Shown: positions 1-5,199, counted from the stretch's first letter. The stretch is 5,199 nt of DNA from an uncultured Oscillospiraceae bacterium (GCA_934515035.1 CAKSXP010000143.1:1-5199); one strand, 5' to 3'. Translations and numbers: made by a program. The notes: generated by a model not told the origin, from the sequence alone.

Positions 1-4
1 ATTC

Positions 5-1867
5 TTATTTGACCTCGAGAGTGATCTTTCCGGTATAGGTTCCGGCTGCGATCGGGGTCTCGACGCCGTCAACGAGCATACGCACGCTCTTGGCCTTGGG
101 AGCCTTGACGGTGGCGTTGCCGGCGAGCACGAGCTTGGTCAGATAGCTGGTCGCGGTGACGGTCCAGACGCTGGCGTCGTCCAGAGAGACGATAACGCCG
201 TTGTTGATGGCCGGAGCCGGGGTCTGAACGATGTTGTTGACCTCGTCACGGTTGCGCTTGTCGATGAAGTAAACGCCCTCGCCGTACTTCTGGCTCGCGC
301 AGCTGATGATACCGGTGAGATCGACGTTGACAAGGTTGACCTCGAGGTTCTTCGCGCCCTGGAGATAGGGATCGTAGCCGCCCGCTCCCTTGACGACGTC
401 GCCGGGGATACCGCCCATTTCCTCGGGGGAGAAGGGTTCGGGATCGTCGGGGTCGGGCTGGGGCATCGGGGGAGGACCCATCTTGGGCAGAGGATCGTAG
501 ACGTCGGAATCCTTGGGCTCGTCGAATATCGCGAACAGATTCGTCGTGGAGTTGAAGATGTTGCCCTTGAGAGTGGAGTTGGACAGGTTCATGAACACGT
601 CCTCGTCGGGAGAAGCGACGGTGAGGTCGCGGCCCTCAACATACTCGTCGACGCGGTCGACGGGAACGCGGAAGGAGCGCGGTCCGCCCATGCCGGGGTC
701 GTCGTTGTCCATGAGCTGGAGGATGACGTCGTTGCCGGGATAGAACTTTGCCTTGTTGGCATTGATCGTGAACCTGGAGCCCTTGACGATCATTGCGGAA
801 GAGCCGGTGTAGAAGGTGGAATCGTCGATATCGAGATATCCGCCGTCATTGCGGAAGGTCTCGGTGCCCCAGCGGCGGGAGTTGACGATGCAGCCGTTCT
901 TGAACTCGCCGCTCGAGTTGTTGGTGCAGCAGATGAGAGCCATGCCGCCGACGGTGACGACGCAGTGATCGAAGCTGTGCAGGCAGCGGGGATCCGCAAG
1001 ACCGTCATACTCGCTGTAATCGTTGAAGTTGTCGGCAATGCCCATCGCGCCGTAGCCGGAGGGGCTGGTCTGCATGATGATGCAGTCCTTATAGTACAGG
1101 TGGTTGTACTTACCGCCGTCAACGCTCATTGCGCCCCAGCCGTTGGTGGAAATGAAGCAGTCGTTATAGTAGCAGGTAGCCATATGACCGGCGTTGGTGA
1201 TGCGGTTAGTTCCGTAGAGGCTCATCGACCAGTTCGGATCAACGATGGGGTCAAAGGGTGCGCTCTCGCCGATGATGCGGGTGCGGTTTACGGTCAGTTC
1301 GGAGTTGTTGCCGGCAAAGATAGCACCGCGGGTCACGCCGTTTATGTTGAACTCGGAGTCGTTGACCGTGACCTTGGCGTCGCCGTATATGGCAAGGCCG
1401 GCGCCGCAGGCCTGGAAGTCGTTCTCGCCGCGGCCGACGAGATTCATCTTGATGTTGTTGAGCGTATACTCGCCCTCGCCTGTGATGTAAATACCGTTGA
1501 GGCCGCCGTCGTTGGCCTCGATGGTGACGTTTTCGACGGTCTTTCCGTCATAGGTCCCGCCCTTTACGGCGCCGGGGATGCAGTATTCCTCAACGACCTC
1601 GTTGTCCTTAAGGAAAATTCCGGTGCGGTAGAAGGTCTTCTGGGGGGTGCCCCAGATGCCGACCTTGCTGAGGTAGCTGTCGCCGACATACAGAAGGATG
1701 TCGCCTTCATAGGTGCCGGGCTTGATATCCGTCGGCACACTGTTCAGGAACATCGTGACGCCCTTGCCCCAGGGGGCCTTGACTTTCGCGCCTTCGTTGA
1801 CGACCAGTTTGTCGAGATGCATGGTTTCCTCGATCTTCCATACACCTTCAATGATTTTTTCGCTCAT
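5..1867 (-). CDS. Predicted cytoplasmic parallel beta-helix protein, function unknown
   Basis: This complete 620-residue protein has no recognisable enzyme motif. Residues about 105-450 show the short, regularly alternating pattern of Asn-, Asp- and Gly-rich turns and hydrophobic strands typical of right-handed parallel beta-helices. Examples are GLNGIYITGEGEYTLNNI near 122 and KVTVNDSEFNING near 165. Residues 8-61 and 566-619 are two copies of one module. A Pro/Asp-rich stretch (about 457-481) separates the main helix from the C-terminal part. The N-terminus (MSEKIIEGVWKIEE) has no signal peptide and no membrane segment is visible, so a cytoplasmic location is likely, unlike secreted beta-helix lyases. 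About eleven cysteines are present, consistent with a reducing compartment. The ATG is preceded by AGGAGG. The gene follows the flavoprotein gene after 130 bases and may be co-transcribed with it. It could be a scaffold, a binding protein or an unrecognised lyase or isomerase. The fold is fairly sure; the role is open. Confidence 0.85.
   Translation of the reverse strand: MSEKIIEGVWKIEETMHLDKLVVNEGAKVKAPWGKGVTMFLNSVPTDIKPGTYEGDILLYVGDSYLSKVGIWGTPQKTFYRTGIFLKDNEVVEEYCIPGAVKGGTYDGKTVENVTIEANDGGLNGIYITGEGEYTLNNIKMNLVGRGENDFQACGAGLAIYGDAKVTVNDSEFNINGVTRGAIFAGNNSELTVNRTRIIGESAPFDPIVDPNWSMSLYGTNRITNAGHMATCYYNDCFISTNGWGAMSVDGGKYNHLYYKDCIIMQTSPSGYGAMGIADNFNDYSEYDGLADPRCLHSFDHCVVTVGGMALICCTNNSSGEFKNGCIVNSRRWGTETFRNDGGYLDIDDSTFYTGSSAMIVKGSRFTINANKAKFYPGNDVILQLMDNDDPGMGGPRSFRVPVDRVDEYVEGRDLTVASPDEDVFMNLSNSTLKGNIFNSTTNLFAIFDEPKDSDVYDPLPKMGPPPMPQPDPDDPEPFSPEEMGGIPGDVVKGAGGYDPYLQGAKNLEVNLVNVDLTGIISCASQKYGEGVYFIDKRNRDEVNNIVQTPAPAINNGVIVSLDDASVWTVTATSYLTKLVLAGNATVKAPKAKSVRMLVDGVETPIAAGTYTGKITLEVK
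11..172 (-). repeat. C-terminal copy of the 54-residue module of the beta-helix protein
   Basis: This encodes residues 566-619. It aligns without gaps to residues 8-61 of the same protein, with 25 of 54 identical positions counted by eye. Shared cores are KLV..., VKAP, the VxM strand, and GTYxGxIxLxV. It ends one residue before the stop codon. Confidence 0.85.
425..499 (-). other. Pro/Asp-rich segment inside the beta-helix protein
   Basis: This encodes residues about 457-481, containing a GPPPMPQPDPDDPEP stretch. It is the only low-complexity part of the protein. It is probably a flexible loop or linker leaving the beta-helix before the C-terminal strands and the second terminal module. The reading frame stays open across it, so it is not a frameshift product. 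Confidence 0.6.
1685..1846 (-). repeat. N-terminal copy of the 54-residue module of the beta-helix protein
   Basis: This encodes residues 8-61, the partner of the module at residues 566-619. It has the same length, needs no gaps and is about 46% identical by eye. As the first ordered segment of the protein it may cap the N-terminal end of the beta-helix, or associate with its C-terminal twin. Confidence 0.85.
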
Positions 1868-1878
1868 TCTCGGTATTT

Positions 1879-1884
1879 CCTCCT
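1879..1884 (-). promoter_or_regulatory. Ribosome binding site of the beta-helix gene
   Basis: A perfect AGGAGG lies 11 bases before the ATG at 1867. The spacing is slightly long, but no other start codon fits better. The gene therefore has its own strong translation initiation even if it is transcribed from the promoter of the upstream flavoprotein gene. Confidence 0.85.
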
Positions 1885-1946
1885 GTTCTAATATTGTAAA
1901 CTAAACACTTGATTGGATAGTACATTGGGGAAAAATACTTTTAAGC

Positions 1947-1975
1947 TTCCGGGACGGCAAAGCGCCGTCCCGGAA
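1947..1975 (-). terminator. Strong GC-rich hairpin between flavoprotein and beta-helix genes
   Basis: A perfect 12-base-pair stem (TTCCGGGACGGC with its complement) closes a 5-base loop, starting 22 bases after the flavoprotein stop codon. On the minus strand the stem is followed by AAGCTTAAAAGTATTTTT, so the T-run comes about 13 bases late and is not a canonical rho-independent tail. It could be a weak or partial terminator that sets the ratio of the two proteins, or an RNA-stabilising or processing hairpin. The hairpin is certain from the sequence; termination is an inference. Confidence 0.55.
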
Positions 1976-1997
1976 AAATGCGATGTTGAATATGTTA

Positions 1998-3941
1998 TCA
2001 GATACCCAGATCCAGAGCGGCGAAATAGCCCTCGTGGATGGCATTGGGGACCTTGCGGGCGCGCTTGCAGTCGCCGACCGCGACAAACTCGTCCGCGCTG
2101 TCGCGCAGAGAATCGACGGTGGCGGAGTTTGCACGCATGCCGAGGCCGAAGATGACGCTGTCGGCTTCGAGGATGCTCTCGGTTCCGTCCGGATTCTTGA
2201 CGCGAACGCCGTCCGGCAGGACCTCGAGGCAGGTGGTGGAGGTATGTACGCCTATCTTGTACTTCTCGATGGGAACGAGCATACCCTGCTGGCTCATCCA
2301 GTTCGCGTCGCGTGCCAGTTCGGGCAGCATCTCGACGATGTCGACCTGGTGGCCGAGCTCGGCCAGGAAAATACCGGTCTCGCAGCCGGCAAGGCCGCCG
2401 CCGACCATAACGACCTTCTTGCCGATCTTGTCAAGCTCTTTGTAAGCGTCGAGAACGTGCATTGCGTTCTCCTTCAGGCCGGGGATGGGGGGCTTGATCG
2501 GGCTGGAGCCGCAGGCGCAGATGATGGCGTCGGGCTTGAGCAGCTCCATAAGCTCGGGAGTTGCCTCGGTGTTGTACATGACCTTGATGTTGAGCTTGTT
2601 CACGCGGTTGACAAGATAGTTCTTGAAACGGCGCAGATCGACCTTCATCTCGTCATAATCGGTGAAGTTGATGATACCGCCGAGCTTGTCGGTCTTTTCA
2701 ACGAGAGTGACATTGTGGCCGCGCTCAGCAGCGGTGATAGCAGCCTTCATGCCGCCGGAGCCGCCGCCGACAACGACGACGTTCCAGACCTCGCTGGGAG
2801 CCGGCTGGGAAGCCAGGCGAGCCTCGCGGTAGGTGCGCGGGTTGACCGAGCAGTTGGCGGAGTCGGTCATCTGAAGACCGGTCAGGCAGCTCAGGCAGCG
2901 GATGCAGGGGATGATGTCCTCGGCATGGCCGCGCTTTGCCTTCTTGGCGAAGTCGGGATCAGCGATGAAGGTACGCGCGCCGGCGATGAAGTCCGCGCCG
3001 CCTTCCTCGAGGATCTGCTCTGCCAGCTCGGGGGTGTTGATCGCGCCGATGGCAACGACAGGGCTCTTGACGTGCTTTCTGATCTCGGCGGCGAGGTATG
3101 CGTTGCAGCCGTTCTTCAGGAAGATGGTGGGGTGGGTGATGACCGCGCCCTCGTCCGTGGAGTCACGGGCAGCGGAAACGTGGATAATGTCAACATAATC
3201 GTCGATGATCTTGCAGAACTCAACGGCATCCTGGAGGGTATGTCCGCCGATCTCGGGGCACATCTCGTCGCCGGAGATGCGGTACTCGATGAGGAAGTTG
3301 GCTCCGCAGCGCTCGCGGACGCGGTTGATGACCATCAGCGGGAAACGCGCGCGGTTCTCCATGGATCCGCCGTATTCATCCGTGCGCTTGTTGAACTCGT
3401 CGGACATGAACTGAGCAAGACCCCAGCCGTGCGCGCCGTGGAGCATAACGCCGTCGAAGCCGCAGGTCTGTGCGATCTCGGCATAATCGGCGTAGTGGTC
3501 GGCGATCTCGTTCATGCGCTCAACGGTGATCTCGTCGACCTGCTGTCCGTCCTCGCGGACGAAAGCGGAGGGTCCGACGGGGTTGCGGCCGAACTTATCA
3601 ACAGGATAGGAAACGCCGCCGTGGCACAGCTCGAGGGACGCAACGCAGTCATGCTGATGAATGGCATGCACCAGCTCTGTCATACGGGGCTGGAGATGAC
3701 GGGACGGATACCAGAAACCGCCGCCAAGCTCGTGGATGTCGGCCTCGACCATGCCGCCGGCAACAGTGACCTGAGCGACTCCGCCGGCAGCCTTGGTCTC
3801 GATCCACTTGATGAAGTTGTCGTCGGGACGCTGGTCGCTGGTGGTCCAGGAGCACATATTGGGAGCGGAGAACAGACGGTTCTTGAAGGTCGTTCCCTTG
3901 ATCGTCATCGGCTCGAAAAGCTTGGGATAATACTTGTTCAT
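1998..3941 (-). CDS. Old-yellow-enzyme/2,4-dienoyl-CoA reductase-type NAD(P)H:flavin oxidoreductase (FMN, 4Fe-4S, FAD)
   Basis: This complete 647-residue enzyme has the size and domain order of FadH, trimethylamine dehydrogenase, BaiCD/BaiH and enoate reductases. The FMN barrel (1-340) begins LFEPMTIKGTTFKNR and carries HGAHGW at 168-173, then RTDEYGGSMENR and the phosphate-binding GAR at 321-323. Cysteines 346, 349, 352 and 364 form the cluster site (CIRCLSC...C). An FAD Rossmann motif VGGGSGG (391-397) with acidic E415 follows, then a nested NAD(P)H motif VGGGLAG (513-519) with E537. The C-terminal VGDC/AIHEGYFAA region (622-642) completes the FAD fold. By family knowledge, electrons pass from NAD(P)H via FAD and 4Fe-4S to FMN and then to an organic acceptor. 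Two variations stand out: Trp173 replaces the usual catalytic Tyr, and Glu104 (LELCHGG) occupies the usual Gln position. GGAGG lies 9 bases before the ATG. No signal peptide is present, so it is cytoplasmic. The substrate is unknown; I see no basis for a more specific gene name. Confidence 0.95.
   Translation of the reverse strand: MNKYYPKLFEPMTIKGTTFKNRLFSAPNMCSWTTSDQRPDDNFIKWIETKAAGGVAQVTVAGGMVEADIHELGGGFWYPSRHLQPRMTELVHAIHQHDCVASLELCHGGVSYPVDKFGRNPVGPSAFVREDGQQVDEITVERMNEIADHYADYAEIAQTCGFDGVMLHGAHGWGLAQFMSDEFNKRTDEYGGSMENRARFPLMVINRVRERCGANFLIEYRISGDEMCPEIGGHTLQDAVEFCKIIDDYVDIIHVSAARDSTDEGAVITHPTIFLKNGCNAYLAAEIRKHVKSPVVAIGAINTPELAEQILEEGGADFIAGARTFIADPDFAKKAKRGHAEDIIPCIRCLSCLTGLQMTDSANCSVNPRTYREARLASQPAPSEVWNVVVVGGGSGGMKAAITAAERGHNVTLVEKTDKLGGIINFTDYDEMKVDLRRFKNYLVNRVNKLNIKVMYNTEATPELMELLKPDAIICACGSSPIKPPIPGLKENAMHVLDAYKELDKIGKKVVMVGGGLAGCETGIFLAELGHQVDIVEMLPELARDANWMSQQGMLVPIEKYKIGVHTSTTCLEVLPDGVRVKNPDGTESILEADSVIFGLGMRANSATVDSLRDSADEFVAVGDCKRARKVPNAIHEGYFAALDLGI
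2850..2906 (-). other. 4Fe-4S cluster motif of the flavoprotein
   Basis: This encodes residues 346-364 with the cysteine pattern C-x2-C-x2-C-x11-C. FadH-type reductases, as I recall, have three residues between the second and third cysteines, whereas trimethylamine dehydrogenase has two. The first three cysteines here are therefore spaced as in the latter. All four ligands are present, so the cluster should be intact. Confidence 0.85.
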
Positions 3942-3950
3942 TTGGATATT

Positions 3951-3955
3951 CCTCC
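3951..3955 (-). promoter_or_regulatory. Ribosome binding site of the flavoprotein gene
   Basis: GGAGG lies 9 bases before the ATG at 3941, in an otherwise AT-rich stretch. This supports the chosen start, which also begins exactly where the family's N-terminal barrel strand is expected. Confidence 0.85.
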
Positions 3956-4011
3956 AATTAAATAATTGACAGTTTCACCTGCCGCCGGCCGGGCCGCACG
4001 GGAGCCCTCTG

Positions 4012-4046
4012 AGCTTTGCGCCCCGGCAAAGCTTTCTGTGCCGGGG
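4012..4046 (-). promoter_or_regulatory. Two mutually exclusive hairpins in the flavoprotein leader
   Basis: Arms 4012-4019 and 4026-4033 (AGCTTTGC with its complement) form an 8-bp stem with a 6-base loop. Arms 4021-4028 and 4039-4046 (CCCCGGCA with its complement) form another 8-bp stem with a 10-base loop. They share 4026-4028 and overlap across 4021-4033, so only one can form at a time. They lie about 70-105 bases upstream of the flavoprotein ATG, in the transcribed leader if the promoter at 4084-4089 is used. The layout is compatible with an attenuator or leader switch. No T-run follows either stem on the minus strand, and a chance GC-rich palindrome is possible. Confidence 0.4.
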
Positions 4047-4080
4047 TCTGCACTTCCCCGTTGACCGACGGTAAAAACCA

Positions 4081-4093
4081 TTAATTATATTAA
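4081..4093. promoter_or_regulatory. AT-rich perfect dyad overlapping the flavoprotein -10 box
   Basis: TTAAT-TAT-ATTAA is a 13-base inverted repeat that also meets the T-N11-A pattern of LysR-family sites. It covers the predicted -10 element of the flavoprotein promoter. A regulator bound here would block that promoter. Because it is pure A/T in an AT-rich region, chance is a serious alternative. Confidence 0.3.
4084..4089 (-). promoter_or_regulatory. Predicted -10 box of the flavoprotein promoter
   Basis: The minus strand reads a perfect TATAAT here. At 16-18 bases upstream there is only a GC-rich, non-consensus sequence (near 4107-4113) in place of TTGACA. A perfect -10 with no -35 is what activator-dependent promoters often look like, and a divergent LysR gene is present. 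The expected transcript start near 4077 leaves a leader of about 135 bases. Confidence 0.5.
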
Positions 4094-4120
4094 CACAAAA
4101 AACGCCCGCCGCTCATCTAA

Positions 4121-4143
4121 TTATTGCATCGCGTTATGCATAA
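4121..4143. promoter_or_regulatory. Candidate LysR-type operator in the divergent region
   Basis: TGCAT (4125-4129) and ATGCA (4136-4140) form an inverted repeat around a 6-base spacer. The flanking TTA and TAA extend the symmetry if one extra T (4124) is allowed. The centre is about 55 bases upstream of the predicted flavoprotein transcript start and about 27 bases upstream of the regulator's -35 box. That is close to where LysR proteins bind to activate a divergent target and repress themselves. Binding is inferred, not shown. Confidence 0.4.
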
Positions 4144-4158
4144 AAGCCAAATATTTCA

Positions 4159-4188
4159 TTGACTTACGGCATGATTCTATTTTATACT
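4159..4188 (+). promoter_or_regulatory. Predicted sigma-70-type promoter of the LysR-family gene
   Basis: TTGACT (4159-4164) and TATACT (4183-4188) are separated by 18 bases. Each box differs from consensus at one position. Transcription would start near 4195, giving a leader of roughly 33 bases before the ATG at 4228. Confidence 0.6.
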
Positions 4189-4215
4189 AATAAATAAATG
4201 CAATTTCACCTGCGT

Positions 4216-4220
4216 GGAGG
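4216..4220 (+). promoter_or_regulatory. Ribosome binding site that decides the LysR-family start
   Basis: GGAGG lies 7 bases before the ATG at 4228. An in-frame ATG at 4198 lies upstream of this site and almost on the predicted transcript start, so it is not the likely start. Starting at 4228 gives MTLEQIKNF, the usual N-terminus of the family. Confidence 0.85.
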
Positions 4221-4227
4221 CTATGTC

Positions 4228-5115
4228 ATGACTCTCGAACAGATCAAAAACTTCATAGCTCTTGCGGATTTCCGCAATTTTACAAAGGCGGCGGAGCGCA
4301 ACTTCATAAGCCAGTCGTCCCTGAGCCGCAGCGTTGCAAGTCTGGAAAGCTCTCTCGGCATAAAGCTGCTCGAACGCGACACGCGGTATGTCACGCTGAC
4401 GCAGGCCGGCGAATATCTGCGCGACGAGGGCAACCGCATCCTCGACGAGCTCTACATGCTGGAGGCCGTGCTCAAGGACATGTCCGAGGGCAAGATCGGC
4501 CACATGATGGCTTTCGTGCCGGATTTCTACTTTGCTCCGTTTTCCGACCGCTGCCGCAGCTTCCGCGACAGTTTCCCCAACGTTGAGGTCGAGCTCGAGG
4601 TCGAGCGCAGCTGGCAGATCGCAGAGCGCGTTGCAATGCGCGAAGCGGACGTCGGACTCACCTTTGAGCACGAGGCGGACTCCCCCGATCTTGAGGTCCG
4701 CACCATAATGAATGACAGGCTCGCCGTTCTTGTGCCGGAGTTTCACCCGCTGGCGGAAAGACAGTCCGTTTCCCTCGGCGAATTTGAGCCGAGCGAGATA
4801 CTCTTTTTTGGCGATTCGTCGTTCCAGGGCTCCGGAAACAGCTCCATCGTTCCTAGTCTGGCGCTCGGACTTGACCATGCGCCGAAGTTCCATATCATCC
4901 GCTCCATGAGCACCGCGTTCCAGCGCATGTACGCCGGACAGGGCGTCGTCGTCCTCCCGCGCGTCATCGGCCAGGCGCAGTGCGCCATCGGAAACTGCCG
5001 GCTGCTCGAGCTGGACGAGCCGGATCTTGAATACAAGGTCGTGCTGGTATACCGCCGCGACAATCCCAACCCCGCGCTGAAAAACTTTATCGAGATGTTC
5101 CCAACAGTCGAATAA
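4228..5115 (+). CDS. LysR-type transcriptional regulator
   Basis: This complete 295-residue protein has the normal length for the family. Residues 1-60 form the N-terminal winged helix-turn-helix: MTLEQIKNFIALAD, NFTKAAERNFISQSSLSRSVASLE as the recognition region, and GIKLLERDTRYVTLTQAG as the wing. A linker helix follows at about 61-88. Residues about 90-295 form the effector-binding domain with two Rossmann-like lobes, visible in ADVGLTFE (140-147), LAVLVPEFHPLA (165-176) and GQGVVVLPR (237-245), the last being the usual hinge-side motif. It is transcribed away from the flavoprotein gene, with 286 bases between the two starts. By family precedent it probably controls the flavoprotein unit in response to a small molecule and represses itself. 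The ligand cannot be predicted. Codon use includes frequent ATA for isoleucine (5 of 15), unlike the flavoprotein gene, consistent with a low-abundance regulator. Confidence 0.95.
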   Translation: MTLEQIKNFIALADFRNFTKAAERNFISQSSLSRSVASLESSLGIKLLERDTRYVTLTQAGEYLRDEGNRILDELYMLEAVLKDMSEGKIGHMMAFVPDFYFAPFSDRCRSFRDSFPNVEVELEVERSWQIAERVAMREADVGLTFEHEADSPDLEVRTIMNDRLAVLVPEFHPLAERQSVSLGEFEPSEILFFGDSSFQGSGNSSIVPSLALGLDHAPKFHIIRSMSTAFQRMYAGQGVVVLPRVIGQAQCAIGNCRLLELDEPDLEYKVVLVYRRDNPNPALKNFIEMFPTVE

Positions 5116-5125
5116 AGGTATATTT

Positions 5126-5160
5126 ATCCCCGCGCCGGAAACAGATACCGGCGCGGGGAT
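5126..5160 (+). terminator. GC-rich hairpin after the LysR-family gene
   Basis: A perfect 13-base-pair stem (ATCCCCGCGCCGG with its complement) with a 9-base loop starts 11 bases after the stop codon. The bases after it (CGCCTTCTGC) contain no T-run, so it is not a canonical intrinsic terminator, although its position suggests a 3'-end structure. Confidence 0.55.
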
Positions 5161-5182
5161 CGCCTTCTGCGGGAAAGGACAG

Positions 5183-5199
5183 GAGCGGCTGTGCCGCTC
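5183..5199. terminator. Second hairpin at the window edge
   Basis: GAGCGGC and its complement GCCGCTC form a 7-base-pair stem around a TGT loop, ending exactly at the last base of the window. The stem may continue outside. If a T-run follows beyond the edge, this would be the true terminator of the regulator gene, or part of a terminator shared with a converging gene. Confidence 0.35.

Noticed and set aside
5..1867. A secreted polysaccharide lyase or adhesin role for the beta-helix protein
   Set aside because: There is no signal peptide, no anchor motif and no recognisable lyase catalytic signature, and the gene is paired with a cytoplasmic redox enzyme.
965..1891. A 308-codon open frame on the plus strand, antisense to the beta-helix gene
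   Set aside because: Its Val/Ala/Gly/Asp-rich composition and lack of any recognisable motif mark it as an antisense shadow. The minus-strand frame has internal repeats and a strong ribosome binding site.
1893..1898. A separate promoter for the beta-helix gene (TACAAT on the minus strand as a -10 box)
   Set aside because: One mismatch to the -10 consensus in an AT-rich stretch, with nothing resembling TTGACA at a suitable distance, is too weak to call.
1998..3941. Assigning the flavoprotein as BaiCD, BaiH, FadH, bilirubin reductase or an enoate reductase
   Set aside because: The family membership is clear, but the neighbouring genes of those pathways are absent and the active-site tryptophan differs from the classical enzymes, so no specific name or substrate is supported.
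1983..3965. A 660-codon open frame on the plus strand, antisense to the flavoprotein gene
   Set aside because: It is a shadow of a GC-rich, strongly codon-biased gene. The predicted protein is a monotonous mixture of Val, Asp, Ala, Gly and Leu with no domain, and it has no proper ribosome binding site, whereas the minus-strand frame shows every motif of a known family.
4198..4227. An earlier in-frame ATG giving ten extra residues to the LysR protein
   Set aside because: It lies upstream of the ribosome binding site at 4216-4220 and next to the predicted transcript start. The family N-terminus begins at the ATG at 4228.
4177..4893. A 238-codon minus-strand open frame opposite the LysR gene
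   Set aside because: The plus-strand frame has an unmistakable LysR helix-turn-helix and effector domain. The opposite frame has no motif and would cover the regulator's promoter region.

Overview
The window looks like chromosomal DNA of an anaerobic Bacillota, most plausibly a gut-type Clostridia (Oscillospirales-like). This rests on three things: strong GGAGG ribosome binding sites, a coding GC content by eye in the mid-to-upper 50s % with AT-rich promoters, and an oxygen-sensitive type of enzyme (FMN, FAD and 4Fe-4S in one polypeptide). No taxonomic marker gene is present, so the assignment is an inference. No RNA gene, insertion sequence, CRISPR array or origin was seen.

Layout. Three complete genes fill the window. 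On the minus strand, a 647-residue old-yellow-enzyme/2,4-dienoyl-CoA-reductase-type flavoprotein (1998..3941) is followed 130 bases downstream by a 620-residue protein that looks like a cytoplasmic parallel beta-helix (5..1867). On the plus strand, diverging from the flavoprotein, is a LysR-type regulator (4228..5115). The 286-base divergent region (3942..4227) holds a good sigma-70-type promoter for the regulator. It also holds a perfect -10 box without a recognisable -35 for the flavoprotein, dyad sequences suited to a LysR protein, and a GC-rich leader that can fold into two mutually exclusive hairpins. Strong GC hairpins also lie between the two minus-strand genes and after the regulator.

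How the parts may work together. The arrangement is the classical one in which a LysR regulator controls a divergent catabolic or reductive unit. The flavoprotein should take electrons from NAD(P)H through FAD and a 4Fe-4S cluster to FMN, and then to an organic acceptor in the cytoplasm. The acceptor cannot be named from the sequence. Two features set this unit apart. The residue that is the proton-donating tyrosine in classical old yellow enzymes is a tryptophan here. The partner is a large beta-helix protein without a secretion signal, bounded at both ends by the same 54-residue module. Near-exclusive use of ATC for isoleucine in the flavoprotein, compared with frequent ATA in the regulator, suggests that the enzyme is made in large amounts on demand. 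This three-gene unit is the best candidate in the window for an undescribed system, but its function is unknown.
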